A stretch of DNA of 64,000 bases. It comes from Devosia soli. Its GTDB lineage: Bacteria > Pseudomonadota > Alphaproteobacteria > Rhizobiales > Devosiaceae. This document shows positions 54,574-63,234 of the stretch, piece by piece (the stretch's first letter is position 1; every line of letters starts with the position of its first letter). Made by a program: the position numbers and the translations under genes. The notes under the pieces were generated by a model that was given only the letters and a program-made list of their open reading frames with translations, did no database searches and was not told the DNA's origin. The stretch is taken from the NCBI RefSeq assembly GCF_000970455.1, contig NZ_LAJG01000024.1:124001-188000 (forward strand), given 5' to 3'.

Positions 54574-54683
54574 GGACGCTTCAATGGCCCTCATGGGGGC
54601 AAGTCACCGCGCTTCCCTCGGGTCAAGCACGAGGGAAGAACGGCGGTCTTGAAAGCGTCTGGGCAGGCGTGCGAGGTTCGGTG

Positions 54684-55403
54684 CTATCCCTTCGCCTTCG
54701 GCGTCAGGCCGTGCAAGAAGAGCTGTTCGAGGTATCGTGCCGCATCTTCGAACCGCCCTTCCCCGCCGCGGCCCTTGCCCAAAATCGCCCGCACCTGCAC
54801 GTCGAAATCGGCATAGTGCTGGGTGGTGGCCCAGATCGAAAAGATCAGGTGATAGGGGTCGGTGCGGGAAATCTTGCCTTGGTCCATCCAGGCCATCAGC
54901 ACCTGGGCTTTCTCATCGACCAGTGCCTTCAGATCCACTTCCAGCATATCGATGATATGGGGGGCGCCGCGCAGCATTTCGTTGGCGAAAAGCCGGCTTT
55001 GGCGGGGGAAATCGCGCGCCATTTCGAGTTTTCGCCGGATATAGGAGCGGATTTCGACGAAGGGGTCGCCGTCGGCGCGCATTTCCTCGAGCGGGGCAAG
55101 CCAGGTGACGAGGAGTTCGGACATCAGGCGCCGGTGGATCTCTTCCTTTTTCGGGAAGTAATAGAGCAGGTTAGGTTTGCTCATGCCGGCCACTTCGGCG
55201 ATCTGGTCGATGGTGGCGCCGCGAAAGCCGTGGACGGAGAAAACTTCGAGCGCGGCCTCGAGAATGATGTCCTGCTTTTCCCGCTGAATGCGCGTTTGCG
55301 GACGCGGCTTTGCAGGGGCTGTGGCGACTTTGGCGTTCGCCTTGTGCTGGCGCTTCGCCTGGGTCTTCGAAGCCTCGACCGTTTTCACCTTTTTGGGCGC
55401 CAT
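54684..55403 (-). CDS. rutR: TetR-family regulator, RutR type
   Basis: 239 residues from ATG 55403; the frame before it lies in the control region. An N-terminal Lys/Ala-rich tail of about 35 residues precedes the helix-turn-helix: DIILEAALEVFSVHGFRGAT and DQIAEVAGMSKPNLLYYFPK. The C-terminal domain (TetR_C_6/YcdC) includes LMAWMDQGKISRTDPYHLIF and SIWATTQHYADFDVQVRAIL, as in E. coli RutR, which binds uracil and thymine. A near-perfect RutR operator lies 36 bp upstream, and pyrimidine degradation genes are divergent. Confidence 0.88.
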   Translation of the reverse strand: MAPKKVKTVEASKTQAKRQHKANAKVATAPAKPRPQTRIQREKQDIILEAALEVFSVHGFRGATIDQIAEVAGMSKPNLLYYFPKKEEIHRRLMSELLVTWLAPLEEMRADGDPFVEIRSYIRRKLEMARDFPRQSRLFANEMLRGAPHIIDMLEVDLKALVDEKAQVLMAWMDQGKISRTDPYHLIFSIWATTQHYADFDVQVRAILGKGRGGEGRFEDAARYLEQLFLHGLTPKAKG

Positions 55404-55438
55404 TTTCGTCTTGCGGGAATGAACAGGAGTGCTAACAT

Positions 55439-55454
55439 TTTTCCAACTGGTCAA
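55439..55454. promoter_or_regulatory. RutR-type operator
   Basis: TTTTCCAACTGGTCAA matches the E. coli RutR consensus TTGACCA-NN-TGGTCAA at 12 of 14 fixed positions; only two bases of the left half differ. It sits between the divergent rutR-like gene and the pyrimidine cluster, where it could control both. Confidence 0.7.
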
Positions 55455-55529
55455 AAATCTTGGTCGCATAAACGCTTCGTCTGCGCCAGCGCAAAATGAC
55501 CGGACAACATCCAAGGGAGCGCCTTCGCC

Positions 55530-56855
55530 GTGTCCACCTCAACCGTCGTGCCGAACGATCTCAGTGCGTTCTGGATGCCGTTTACGGCGAACCGGCAATT
55601 CAAGAAGGCGCCGCGCATGTTCGTCGCGGCCAAGGACATGCATTATACGACCTCGGACGGCCGGCAGGTGCTCGACGGCACGGCGGGACTGTGGTGCGTC
55701 AATGCCGGCCACGCGCGGCCGAAAATCGTCGAGGCGATCGCTAACCAGGCGGCCGAACTCGACTATGCGCCGGCCTTCCAGATGGGGCATCCCAAGGCGT
55801 TTGAACTCGCCAACCGCATCATCGACATCGCCCCCAAGGGGCTCGACCACGTACTTTTCACCAATTCCGGTTCGGAATCGGTGGAAACGGCGCTGAAAGT
55901 GGCGCTCGCCTATCAGAAGGTGAAGGGGCAAGGCTCACGCACCCGCCTGATCGGCCGCGAGCGCGGCTATCACGGGGTCAATTTCGGCGGCATTTCGGTG
56001 GGCGGGATCGTCACCAATCGCAAAATGTTCGGCACGCTGCTCACCGGCGTCGACCATATGCCCCATACCCATAACATCGCCAAAAACGCGTTCTCAAAGG
56101 GCCTGCCCCCGCATGGGGTCGATCTCGCCGACGAACTCGAGCGCATTGTTACCCTTCATGACGCCTCGACCATCGCGGCCGTGATCGTCGAGCCGGTGGC
56201 CGGATCGACCGGCGTGCTCATTCCGCCGCCGGGCTATCTCAAGCGCCTGCGCGAAATCACCAAGAAGCATGGCATTCTGCTGATTTTTGACGAAGTCATC
56301 ACCGGCTATGGACGCCTCGGGACGGCATTTGGCGCCGATTATTTCGACGTCGTGCCCGATATCATGGTGACGGCCAAGGGCCTGACCAATGGCGTCATCC
56401 CGATGGGTGCGGTGCTGGTTTCGGCCGAGATCCACGATGCCTTCATGGATGGGCCGGAACACGTCATCGAATTTTTCCACGGCTACACCTATTCGGGCAA
56501 TCCTGTGGCCTCGGCGGCGGGCCTTGCGGCCCTTGCCACCTATAAGGAAGAAGGGCTTTTCGAACGCGGCGCGGCGCTGGCGCCCAAATGGGAAGAGGCG
56601 CTGCACAGCTTGAAGGGCCTGCCGCATGTGATCGACATCCGCAATATCGGCATGGTGGGCGCCATCGAACTGCAGCCGATTGACGGGCAGCCGACCAAGC
56701 GGGCATTTTCGGCCTTCCTCAAGGCGTTCGAGCAGGGGCTACTGATCCGCACAACGGGCGATATCATCGCGCTGTCGCCGCCGCTGATCATTTCGGAAAG
56801 CCAGATCGACGAGATCGTCACCAAGCTTGGCGGCATCCTCAAAACGCTTGAGTGA
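55530..56855 (+). CDS. Beta-alanine (omega-amino acid)--pyruvate aminotransferase
   Basis: 441 residues, class III PLP aminotransferase. GTG 55530 follows AAGGGAG at 9 bp. Motifs: MPFTANRQFKKAPRMFVAAK at the start, SGSESVETALKVALAYQKVK, the PLP aspartate in LLIFDEVITGYGRLGTAFGA, and the Schiff-base lysine in DIMVTAKGLTNGVIPMGAVL. This family moves the amino group of beta-alanine or 3-aminoisobutyrate to pyruvate. It comes first in the cluster after the RutR-type operator and so handles the end products of uracil and thymine breakdown. Confidence 0.9.
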   Translation: MSTSTVVPNDLSAFWMPFTANRQFKKAPRMFVAAKDMHYTTSDGRQVLDGTAGLWCVNAGHARPKIVEAIANQAAELDYAPAFQMGHPKAFELANRIIDIAPKGLDHVLFTNSGSESVETALKVALAYQKVKGQGSRTRLIGRERGYHGVNFGGISVGGIVTNRKMFGTLLTGVDHMPHTHNIAKNAFSKGLPPHGVDLADELERIVTLHDASTIAAVIVEPVAGSTGVLIPPPGYLKRLREITKKHGILLIFDEVITGYGRLGTAFGADYFDVVPDIMVTAKGLTNGVIPMGAVLVSAEIHDAFMDGPEHVIEFFHGYTYSGNPVASAAGLAALATYKEEGLFERGAALAPKWEEALHSLKGLPHVIDIRNIGMVGAIELQPIDGQPTKRAFSAFLKAFEQGLLIRTTGDIIALSPPLIISESQIDEIVTKLGGILKTLE

Positions 56856-56915
56856 AATGGAACAAATATTCTACAGATAGAAATATAGAATTTTTGTTCC
56901 CAGGGAGGATCGCGC

Positions 56916-58412
56916 ATGCAGATCATCGAGAATGCCGTAGGCGGCAAGCGCTACACATCGACTTCGACGCGGCGCGTTCCGGTCTTCAATCCGGCAACCG
57001 GCGAGCAGAGCGCAGAGCTGCCGCTGTCGACGCTGAGCGAACTGAACGAGGCCGTGGCTTCAGCCAAGAAGGCGCAGGTGGCCTGGGGCAACACGCCGCC
57101 AATGAAGCGGGCGCGCGTCATGTTCAAGTTCAAGGCGCTGCTCGATCAATATGCCGACGATCTCGCCCGCGAGATTTCCAAGGAACACGGCAAGGTGCAT
57201 GACGATGCCTTGGGAGAAGTGGCGCGCGGCATCGATTGCGTCGACTTTGCCTGCGGCATTCCGCATCTCCTCAAGGGCGAATTTTCGCGCAATGTCGGGC
57301 CCTCGATCGACTCTTATTCCGATCGTCAGCCGCTCGGCGTCGTCGCCGGCATTACCCCGTTCAACTTCCCGGCCATGGTGCCGATGTGGATGTATCCGGC
57401 CGCGATCGCTTGCGGCAATGCGTTTATCCTCAAGCCATCCGAGCGCGACCCGTCTGCGCCCATGCTGGCCTGGAACCTCTTTATGGAAGCCGGGCTCCCC
57501 GAAGGCATTCTCAACGTCGTTCATGGCGACAAGGAAATGGTCGACGGGATCTTAGATCACCCCGACATTAAGGCCGTCAGCTTCGTCGGGTCGACGCCGA
57601 TTGCGGAATATGTCTACCAGCGCGGGACGCAGGCGGGTAAGCGCGTGCAGGCGCTCGGCGGCGCCAAGAACCACATGATCATCATGCCCGATGCCGATCT
57701 CGACCAGGCGGCCGACGCGCTGATGGGCGCGGGCTATGGCTCGGCCGGCGAGCGCTGCATGGCGATTTCGGTGGCGGTGCCGGTAGGCAAGGCGACGGCG
57801 GATGCGCTGGTCGCAAAACTCAAGCCGCGCGTCGAAAGCCTCAAGATCGGTCCGGCGACCGACAAGGACGCGGAAATGGGTCCGGTGGTCACCAAGATGC
57901 ACCGGGACAAGATTCTTGGTTACATTGATTCCGGTGTCGAACAGGGCGCCTCGCTCGTCGTCGACGGCCGCGGGTTCAAGCTGCAGGGCTATGAGAACGG
58001 CTACTATGTGGGGGGTACGCTCTTCGACAATGTCGAGCCGGAGATGAAGATCTATAAGGAAGAGATCTTTGGGCCCGTGCTTTCCGTCGTACGCCGCGAC
58101 AGTTTCAAGGACGCGGTCGACCTGATCCACGGGCATGAATATGCCAATGGCACGGCGATCTTTACCCGCGACGGCGATGCGGCGCGGGAATTTGCCGACA
58201 AGATTGAAGTTGGGATGGTGGGCATCAACGTGCCGATCCCGGTGCCGGTGGCGTATCACAGCTTTGGCGGCTGGAAGCGGAGCCTTTTTGGCGACCATTC
58301 GATCTATGGGCCCGAAGGCATCCACTTCTATACGCGGCTCAAAACCGTCACCACCCGCTGGCCAGCCGGCATCAAGGGCGGGGCGGAGTTCACCTTCCCG
58401 AGCTTGAAGTAA
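56916..58412 (+). CDS. mmsA: CoA-acylating methylmalonate-semialdehyde dehydrogenase
   Basis: 498 residues, ALDH6 family. Start ATG follows GGGAGG. Catalytic Cys is in GSAGERCMAISVAVPVG. The general-base glutamate of other ALDHs is absent at VQALGGAKNHMIIMPDADLD, as is usual in ALDH6. Other parts: GVVAGITPFNFPAMVPMWMY and the C-terminal WKRSLFGDHSIYGPEGIHFY. It converts malonate semialdehyde (from beta-alanine) and methylmalonate semialdehyde (from 3-aminoisobutyrate) to acetyl- and propionyl-CoA. It directly follows the aminotransferase. Confidence 0.94.
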   Translation: MQIIENAVGGKRYTSTSTRRVPVFNPATGEQSAELPLSTLSELNEAVASAKKAQVAWGNTPPMKRARVMFKFKALLDQYADDLAREISKEHGKVHDDALGEVARGIDCVDFACGIPHLLKGEFSRNVGPSIDSYSDRQPLGVVAGITPFNFPAMVPMWMYPAAIACGNAFILKPSERDPSAPMLAWNLFMEAGLPEGILNVVHGDKEMVDGILDHPDIKAVSFVGSTPIAEYVYQRGTQAGKRVQALGGAKNHMIIMPDADLDQAADALMGAGYGSAGERCMAISVAVPVGKATADALVAKLKPRVESLKIGPATDKDAEMGPVVTKMHRDKILGYIDSGVEQGASLVVDGRGFKLQGYENGYYVGGTLFDNVEPEMKIYKEEIFGPVLSVVRRDSFKDAVDLIHGHEYANGTAIFTRDGDAAREFADKIEVGMVGINVPIPVPVAYHSFGGWKRSLFGDHSIYGPEGIHFYTRLKTVTTRWPAGIKGGAEFTFPSLK

Positions 58413-58418
58413 TATCCT

Positions 58419-58455
58419 GGCCCTGCCCTCGCTGCGCGACGGCGGGGCCTTTTCT
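58419..58455 (+). terminator. Terminator-like hairpin after mmsA
   Basis: Stem GGCCCTGCC / GGCGGGGCC (one wobble pair), a 12-nt loop, then TTTTC. It lies between mmsA and the amidohydrolase gene, so it may split the cluster into two units or cause partial read-through. Confidence 0.6.
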
Positions 58456-58483
58456 TTGACCACCCTAGACGAATGAGCAAACG

Positions 58484-59734
58484 ATGACCTCTCCCGGCGA
58501 AAACCTTCGGATTAACGGCGACCGGCTCTGGGAGAGCTTGATGGACATGGCCAAGATCGGGCCGGGGATCGCGGGCGGTAACAACCGGCAGACGCTGACC
58601 GATAGCGACAAGGAAGGGCGCGAACTGTTCCAGCGCTGGTGCGAAGATGCGGGGCTCAGCATGGGCGTCGATAAGATGGGCACCATGTTCATGACGCGCG
58701 CCGGGACGGACCCGGATGCGCTGCCTGTTTATATCGGCTCGCACCTCGATACGCAGCCGACAGGCGGCAAGTATGATGGCGTGCTGGGGGTTCTGGCTGG
58801 ACTCGAAGTCGTGCGCTCGATGAATGACCTGGGGATCAAGACCAGGCACCCGATCGTCGTCACCAATTGGACCAATGAGGAAGGCGCGCGGTTTGCGCCG
58901 GCCATGCTCGCTTCCGGCGTCTTCGCGGGCGTCCACACCATGGACTATGCGTACAACCGCAAGGACATGGACGGAAAGCTCTTCGGCGATGAGCTCAAAC
59001 GCATCGGCTGGGTGGGCGAGGAAGAAGTGGGCGCGCGCAAAATGCACGCCTATTTCGAATATCACATCGAGCAGGGGCCGATCCTTGAGGCCGAAAAGAA
59101 GCAGATCGGCGTCGTCACCCATTGCCAGGGGCTGTGGTGGCTTGAATTCACGCTGACCGGCAAGGAGGCGCATACCGGCTCGACGCCGATGACCATGCGC
59201 GTCAATGCCGGGCTCGCCATGGCGCGCATCATGGAAATGGTGCAGGCCGTGGCGATGGGCGAGCAGCCGGGTGCAGTGGCGGGCGTGGGCCAGGTGAAGT
59301 TCTCGCCCAATTCGCGGAATGTGTTGCCGGGAACGGCGGTGTTCACGGTGGATATGCGCACGCCGAGCCAGGAAAAGCTCGATCGCATGCGCGCGACGAT
59401 CGAGGCCAAGGCCGCCGAGATTTGTTCCGAGCTCGGGGTCGGGTGTTCCGTGGAAGCCGTGGGACACTTTGACCCGGTGACCTTTGATCCGACGCTGGTC
59501 GGCCGCGTGCGCTCAGCGGCGGAGAAGCTGGGGTATTCGCACATGAACATCATTTCCGGCGCCGGGCACGATGCCTGCTGGGCGGCGAAGGTCGCGCCAT
59601 CGACCATGATCATGTGCCCCTGCGTCGGCGGCTTGAGCCACAACGAGGCGGAAGAGATTTCAATGGAATGGGCGGCAGCGGGCTGCGACGTGCTGTTCCA
59701 TGCCGTGGTGGAGACGGCGGAGATCGTCGAATAA
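58484..59734 (+). CDS. Zn-dependent N-carbamoyl-amidohydrolase (beta-ureidopropionase type, HyuC/AmaB family)
   Basis: 416 residues, M20-type metal hydrolase. Metal ligands: GSHLDTQPTGGKYDGVLGVL (HxD and D), NWTNEEGARFAPAM (EE), the YHIEQGPILE histidine and a final histidine in ISGAGHDACWAAKVAPSTMI. The lid domain has ETHTG-like GKEAHTGSTPMTMRVNAGLA. This family splits N-carbamoyl-beta-alanine or N-carbamoyl-amino acids to ammonia, CO2 and the amino acid, the third step of reductive pyrimidine breakdown. It lies directly before dihydropyrimidinase. No strong ribosome-binding site is visible. Confidence 0.9.
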   Translation: MTSPGENLRINGDRLWESLMDMAKIGPGIAGGNNRQTLTDSDKEGRELFQRWCEDAGLSMGVDKMGTMFMTRAGTDPDALPVYIGSHLDTQPTGGKYDGVLGVLAGLEVVRSMNDLGIKTRHPIVVTNWTNEEGARFAPAMLASGVFAGVHTMDYAYNRKDMDGKLFGDELKRIGWVGEEEVGARKMHAYFEYHIEQGPILEAEKKQIGVVTHCQGLWWLEFTLTGKEAHTGSTPMTMRVNAGLAMARIMEMVQAVAMGEQPGAVAGVGQVKFSPNSRNVLPGTAVFTVDMRTPSQEKLDRMRATIEAKAAEICSELGVGCSVEAVGHFDPVTFDPTLVGRVRSAAEKLGYSHMNIISGAGHDACWAAKVAPSTMIMCPCVGGLSHNEAEEISMEWAAAGCDVLFHAVVETAEIVE

Positions 59735-59805
59735 CGAAACAACAGACCTGCCGAAAGCGCTGAGGGGTGCGCGGCGGGTCTTCAAGACTGCAAGGGAACG
59801 AAGAT

Positions 59806-61257
59806 ATGAGCAAGGTTATCAAGGGCGGGACGGTCGTTACGGCCGACTTGAGCTATGTCGCCGACGTCAAGATCGAGGGCGACGTCATCGTCGAGATCGG
59901 GCAGAACCTGTCGGGCGATGAGATTCTGGATGCGACCGGTTGCTACGTCATGCCCGGCGGCATCGATCCGCATACCCATCTCGAAATGCCCTTCATGGGG
60001 ACCTATTCCGCCGACGATTTTGAGAGCGGCTCGCGCGCCGGCCTTGCCGGGGGCACGACGATGGTCGTCGATTTCTGCCTGCCCAATCCGGATCAGAGCC
60101 TTCTTGAGGCGCTCAAGATGTGGGACAACAAGACCGGCAAGGCGAGCGCGGATTATTCGTTCCATATGGCGATCACCTGGTGGGGCGAGCAGGTGTTCAA
60201 TGAGATGGCCGAGGTGGTCGATCGCGGCATTACCTCGTTCAAGCATTTCATGGCCTATAAGGGCTCGCTGATGGTCAACGACGACGAGATGTTCGCTTCG
60301 TTCCAGCGCTGCGCGGCGCTCGGCGCACTGCCCCTCGTCCATGCCGAAAATGGCGATGTGGTTGCGGCGATGACCGCGAAGCTTCTCGCCGAAGGCAATA
60401 ATGGGCCGGAGGGTCACGCCTATTCCCGCCCGCCGGAAGTGGAAGGCGAAGCGACCAATCGCGCCATCATGATCGCCGATATGGCCGGCGTGCCGCTTTA
60501 TGTGGTGCACGTCTCCTGCGAACAGGCGCATGAAGCCATCCGCCGGGCGCGTCAGAAGGGGATGCGCGTTTATGGCGAACCGCTGGTGCAGCATCTCACC
60601 CTCGATGAGACCGAATACTTTAATGCCGACTGGGATCATGCGGCGCGGCGCGTGATGTCGCCGCCGTTCAGGAACAAGGCGCATCAGGATTCGCTCTGGG
60701 CCGGGCTACAGGCGGGGTCGCTCTCCTGCGTCGCGACGGACCATTGCGCCTTCACCACCGCGCAAAAGCGGAACGGGGTCGGCAATTTTGCGAAAATCCC
60801 CAATGGGACGGGCGGACTCGAGGATCGTCTGCCGGTGCTCTGGACGGCTGGGGTCAATACCGGGCGGCTGACGCCGAACGAGTTCGTGGCGGTGACGTCG
60901 ACCAACATCGCCAAGATTTTGAACATGTACCCGAAAAAGGGTGCGGTGATGGTCGGGGCGGATGCGGACCTCATCGTCTGGGACCCGAAGCGCAAGAAGA
61001 CCATTACGGCGAAAAGCCAGCAATCGGTCATCGACTACAACGTGTTCGAAGGTTTTGAGGTGACGGGGATGCCGCGCTTCGTGTTGAGCCGGGGCAAGGT
61101 GTCCATCATCGAGAACGAGGTGAAGGCCGAGCCTGGCCACGGCAAGTTCGTGGCGCGCGAAGCCAAGAACCCGGTGAACCGGGCGCTGAGCCAATGGAAG
61201 GAGATCGTTGCGCCACGAAAAGTGGAGCGTGCGGGCATTCCGGCGACGGGCGTTTGA
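59806..61257 (+). CDS. hydA: Dihydropyrimidinase / D-hydantoinase
   Basis: 483 residues from ATG 59806 (AAGGGAA upstream); an earlier start at 59767 only adds a basic tail. Metal site: HTH in MPGGIDPHTHLEMPFMGTYS, carboxylated lysine in SFKHFMAYKGSLMVND, histidines in PLVHAENGDVVAAM and YVVHVSCEQAHEA, and aspartate in CVATDHCAFTT. It opens dihydrouracil or dihydrothymine (and hydantoins) to the N-carbamoyl acid. The amidohydrolase, aminotransferase and mmsA upstream complete the route. The first-step dehydrogenase PreTA is not in the window. Confidence 0.94.
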   Translation: MSKVIKGGTVVTADLSYVADVKIEGDVIVEIGQNLSGDEILDATGCYVMPGGIDPHTHLEMPFMGTYSADDFESGSRAGLAGGTTMVVDFCLPNPDQSLLEALKMWDNKTGKASADYSFHMAITWWGEQVFNEMAEVVDRGITSFKHFMAYKGSLMVNDDEMFASFQRCAALGALPLVHAENGDVVAAMTAKLLAEGNNGPEGHAYSRPPEVEGEATNRAIMIADMAGVPLYVVHVSCEQAHEAIRRARQKGMRVYGEPLVQHLTLDETEYFNADWDHAARRVMSPPFRNKAHQDSLWAGLQAGSLSCVATDHCAFTTAQKRNGVGNFAKIPNGTGGLEDRLPVLWTAGVNTGRLTPNEFVAVTSTNIAKILNMYPKKGAVMVGADADLIVWDPKRKKTITAKSQQSVIDYNVFEGFEVTGMPRFVLSRGKVSIIENEVKAEPGHGKFVAREAKNPVNRALSQWKEIVAPRKVERAGIPATGV

Positions 61258-61394
61258 CGGCAGCATGATGAAAATGCAGGCACATCGCCGCGACACTGGC
61301 CGGAAATCCACCGAATTGGTGGATAGGCGGTACGCGGCATGCGCCTTGCATCAGGCATTGCAGGCCCATCCATAGGCTGAGAAAGGCACCACCC

Positions 61395-62222
61395 TTGTCC
61401 GTCACGACCACCACATCAACGACAGGCACGGGTGCTGCACTCGCTGTCGTCCAGGCCCAAAACCTCGGCCTCACTTTTCCCACCGCCGATGGCGATGTCG
61501 TTGCTTTGTCCGACGTCAACCTGACCATCGAAAAGGGTGACTTCGTTTCATTCATCGGGCCGTCGGGCTGTGGCAAGACGACGTTTTTGCGCACCATTGC
61601 CGATCTCGAACAGCCGACCTCGGGCACGCTGCGCATCAACGGCCAGACGCCGGAAAACGCACGAAAAGACCGGGCCTATGGCTATGTGTTCCAGGCACCA
61701 GCACTCTATCCCTGGCGGACGATCGAGAAGAACGTGGCGCTGCCGCTCGAAATCATGGGGCATTCGCAGGCCCAGCAGACCGAGCGGATCAAGCGGACGC
61801 TCGATCTCGTCAATCTTTCCGGGTTCGAAAAGAAATATCCCTGGCAGCTTTCGGGCGGCATGCAGCAGCGAGCCTCCATTGCGCGCGCCTTGGCTTTCGA
61901 TGCCGATCTCCTGCTTATGGATGAGCCCTTCGGGGCGCTCGACGAAATCGTGCGCGACCATCTCAATTCTGAGCTGCTGAAGCTCTGGGACAGGACCAAA
62001 AAAACGATCTGCTTTGTGACGCATTCGATTCCCGAGGCGGTGTATCTCTCGACCAAGATCGTCGTCATGTCGCCGCGGCCGGGGCGGGTGACGGATGTCA
62101 TCGAGAGCAATCTGCCGCGCGAGCGACCGCTCGATATTCGCGAGACGCCGGAGTTTCTGGCGATAGCGGCGCGGGTCAGGGATGGTTTGAGGGCCGGGCA
62201 TAGTTATGAGGAGGTGGTGTGA
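61395..62222 (+). CDS. ABC transporter ATP-binding protein (SsuB/TauB/NrtD-like)
   Basis: 275 residues, TTG start at 61395, AGAAAGG about 8 bp upstream. Walker A GPSGCGKTT, signature LSGGMQQRASIARALAFDAD, Walker B LLLMDEPFGALDEIVRDHLN and H-loop CFVTHSIPEAVYLSTKIVVM. The family imports sulfonates, nitrate, thiamine precursors or pyrimidines. Position right after dihydropyrimidinase suggests uptake of a pyrimidine or hydantoin; this is inference. Confidence 0.9.
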   Translation: MSVTTTTSTTGTGAALAVVQAQNLGLTFPTADGDVVALSDVNLTIEKGDFVSFIGPSGCGKTTFLRTIADLEQPTSGTLRINGQTPENARKDRAYGYVFQAPALYPWRTIEKNVALPLEIMGHSQAQQTERIKRTLDLVNLSGFEKKYPWQLSGGMQQRASIARALAFDADLLLMDEPFGALDEIVRDHLNSELLKLWDRTKKTICFVTHSIPEAVYLSTKIVVMSPRPGRVTDVIESNLPRERPLDIRETPEFLAIAARVRDGLRAGHSYEEVV

Positions 62223-62245
62223 TGTTTTGGGCACCTCAGGGTTAC

Positions 62246-62279
62246 CCCCTCCCAGCCTCCCCCTTGCAGGGGGCGGGAC
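62246..62279. repeat. Extragenic palindrome copy (family A), imperfect
   Basis: C-rich start CCCCTCCCAGCCTCC and core CCCCCT-TGC-AGGGGG, in the gap between the ATPase and first permease gene of one operon. A second copy follows at 62326. Confidence 0.6.
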
Positions 62280-62325
62280 CGGCCGGTGAGCTGGGCGCCA
62301 ATGCGGCAGAGCCACTGGAGCAGCC

Positions 62326-62346
62326 CCTCCCCCTTAGAGGGGGAGG
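62326..62346. repeat. Extragenic palindrome copy (family A), perfect
   Basis: Arms CCTCCCCCT and AGGGGGAGG (9 bp) with TAG loop, followed by G-rich sequence up to the permease start at 62368. With the copy at 62246 it fills the 145 bp between two transporter genes. Confidence 0.7.
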
Positions 62347-62367
62347 TAGGGTGGGGGTGTTGCCACG

Positions 62368-63234
62368 GTGAACCGCATCCTCCCAATCCTCACCATTCTT
62401 CTCGCCATCCTCGCCTTCTGGTATGCCGCTGCCATCTGGATGAATGCGCCGTGGCAGAACACGCTCAATGGTCGCGCAGACCTGACGGACGTGCCCTTCC
62501 TGACCTTCGCCCAGCAGACCTGGGGTCAGGACAAGCCGGTTTTGCCGGCGCCGCACCAGGTGTTTGCGGAAATCTGGAATGCGACGATGGGGCTCGAGTT
62601 TACCTCGCGCCGATCCTTGGCGCTTCATGCCTGGATCACGTTGTCGGCGACGCTTTTGGGCTTTGTGTTCGGGACGGCGCTTGGCGTGGGTCTGGCCGTC
62701 GCCATCATTCACAATGATGCTTCCGACCGGTCGCTGATGCCCTGGATCATTGCGAGCCAGACCATTCCTATTTTGGCGGTGGCGCCGATGGTGGTGGTGG
62801 GGCTTGGGGCCGTCGGAGTGACGGGGCTGGTGCCCAAGGCGCTGATTTCGATGTATCTGTCGTTCTTTCCGGTCGTCGTCGGCATGGTCAAGGGCTTGCG
62901 CTCACCCGAGCGCATTCAGCTCGATCTGATGCGGACTTATGACGCCAATCCCTGGCAGGTCTTTTGGAAGCTGCGCTGGCCCTCCGCCCTGCCCTTTCTT
63001 TTTGCCTCGATGAAGGTCGGCATCGCGATTTCGCTGATCGGGGCGGTGGTGGCCGAGCTCTCCAATGCCGCCGGGGGTGGCCTCGGGGTCCGGCTGCTCA
63101 CGGGCTCCTACAATGGCCAGACAGTGCAGATCTGGGCAGCGCTCTTTATCGCAGCGGGCCTGGCAGCGGTGCTGGTGGCGATCGTCGGGATGGCCGAGCG
63201 CGCGGTCAATGCGCCCAATGGGGTGCGGGCATGA
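62368..63234 (+). CDS. ABC transporter permease (SsuC/TauC-like)
   Basis: 288 residues, GTG start at 62368 directly after the palindrome pair; no clear ribosome-binding site beyond the G-rich repeat tail. Six membrane segments; the EAA loop region is GLRSPERIQLDLMRTYDANP with QVFWKLRWPSALPFLFASMK, and GGLGVRLLTGSYNGQTVQIW near the end. It overlaps the next permease gene by 4 bp (ATGA), so the importer probably uses a heterodimeric channel. Confidence 0.9.
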   Translation: MNRILPILTILLAILAFWYAAAIWMNAPWQNTLNGRADLTDVPFLTFAQQTWGQDKPVLPAPHQVFAEIWNATMGLEFTSRRSLALHAWITLSATLLGFVFGTALGVGLAVAIIHNDASDRSLMPWIIASQTIPILAVAPMVVVGLGAVGVTGLVPKALISMYLSFFPVVVGMVKGLRSPERIQLDLMRTYDANPWQVFWKLRWPSALPFLFASMKVGIAISLIGAVVAELSNAAGGGLGVRLLTGSYNGQTVQIWAALFIAAGLAAVLVAIVGMAERAVNAPNGVRA

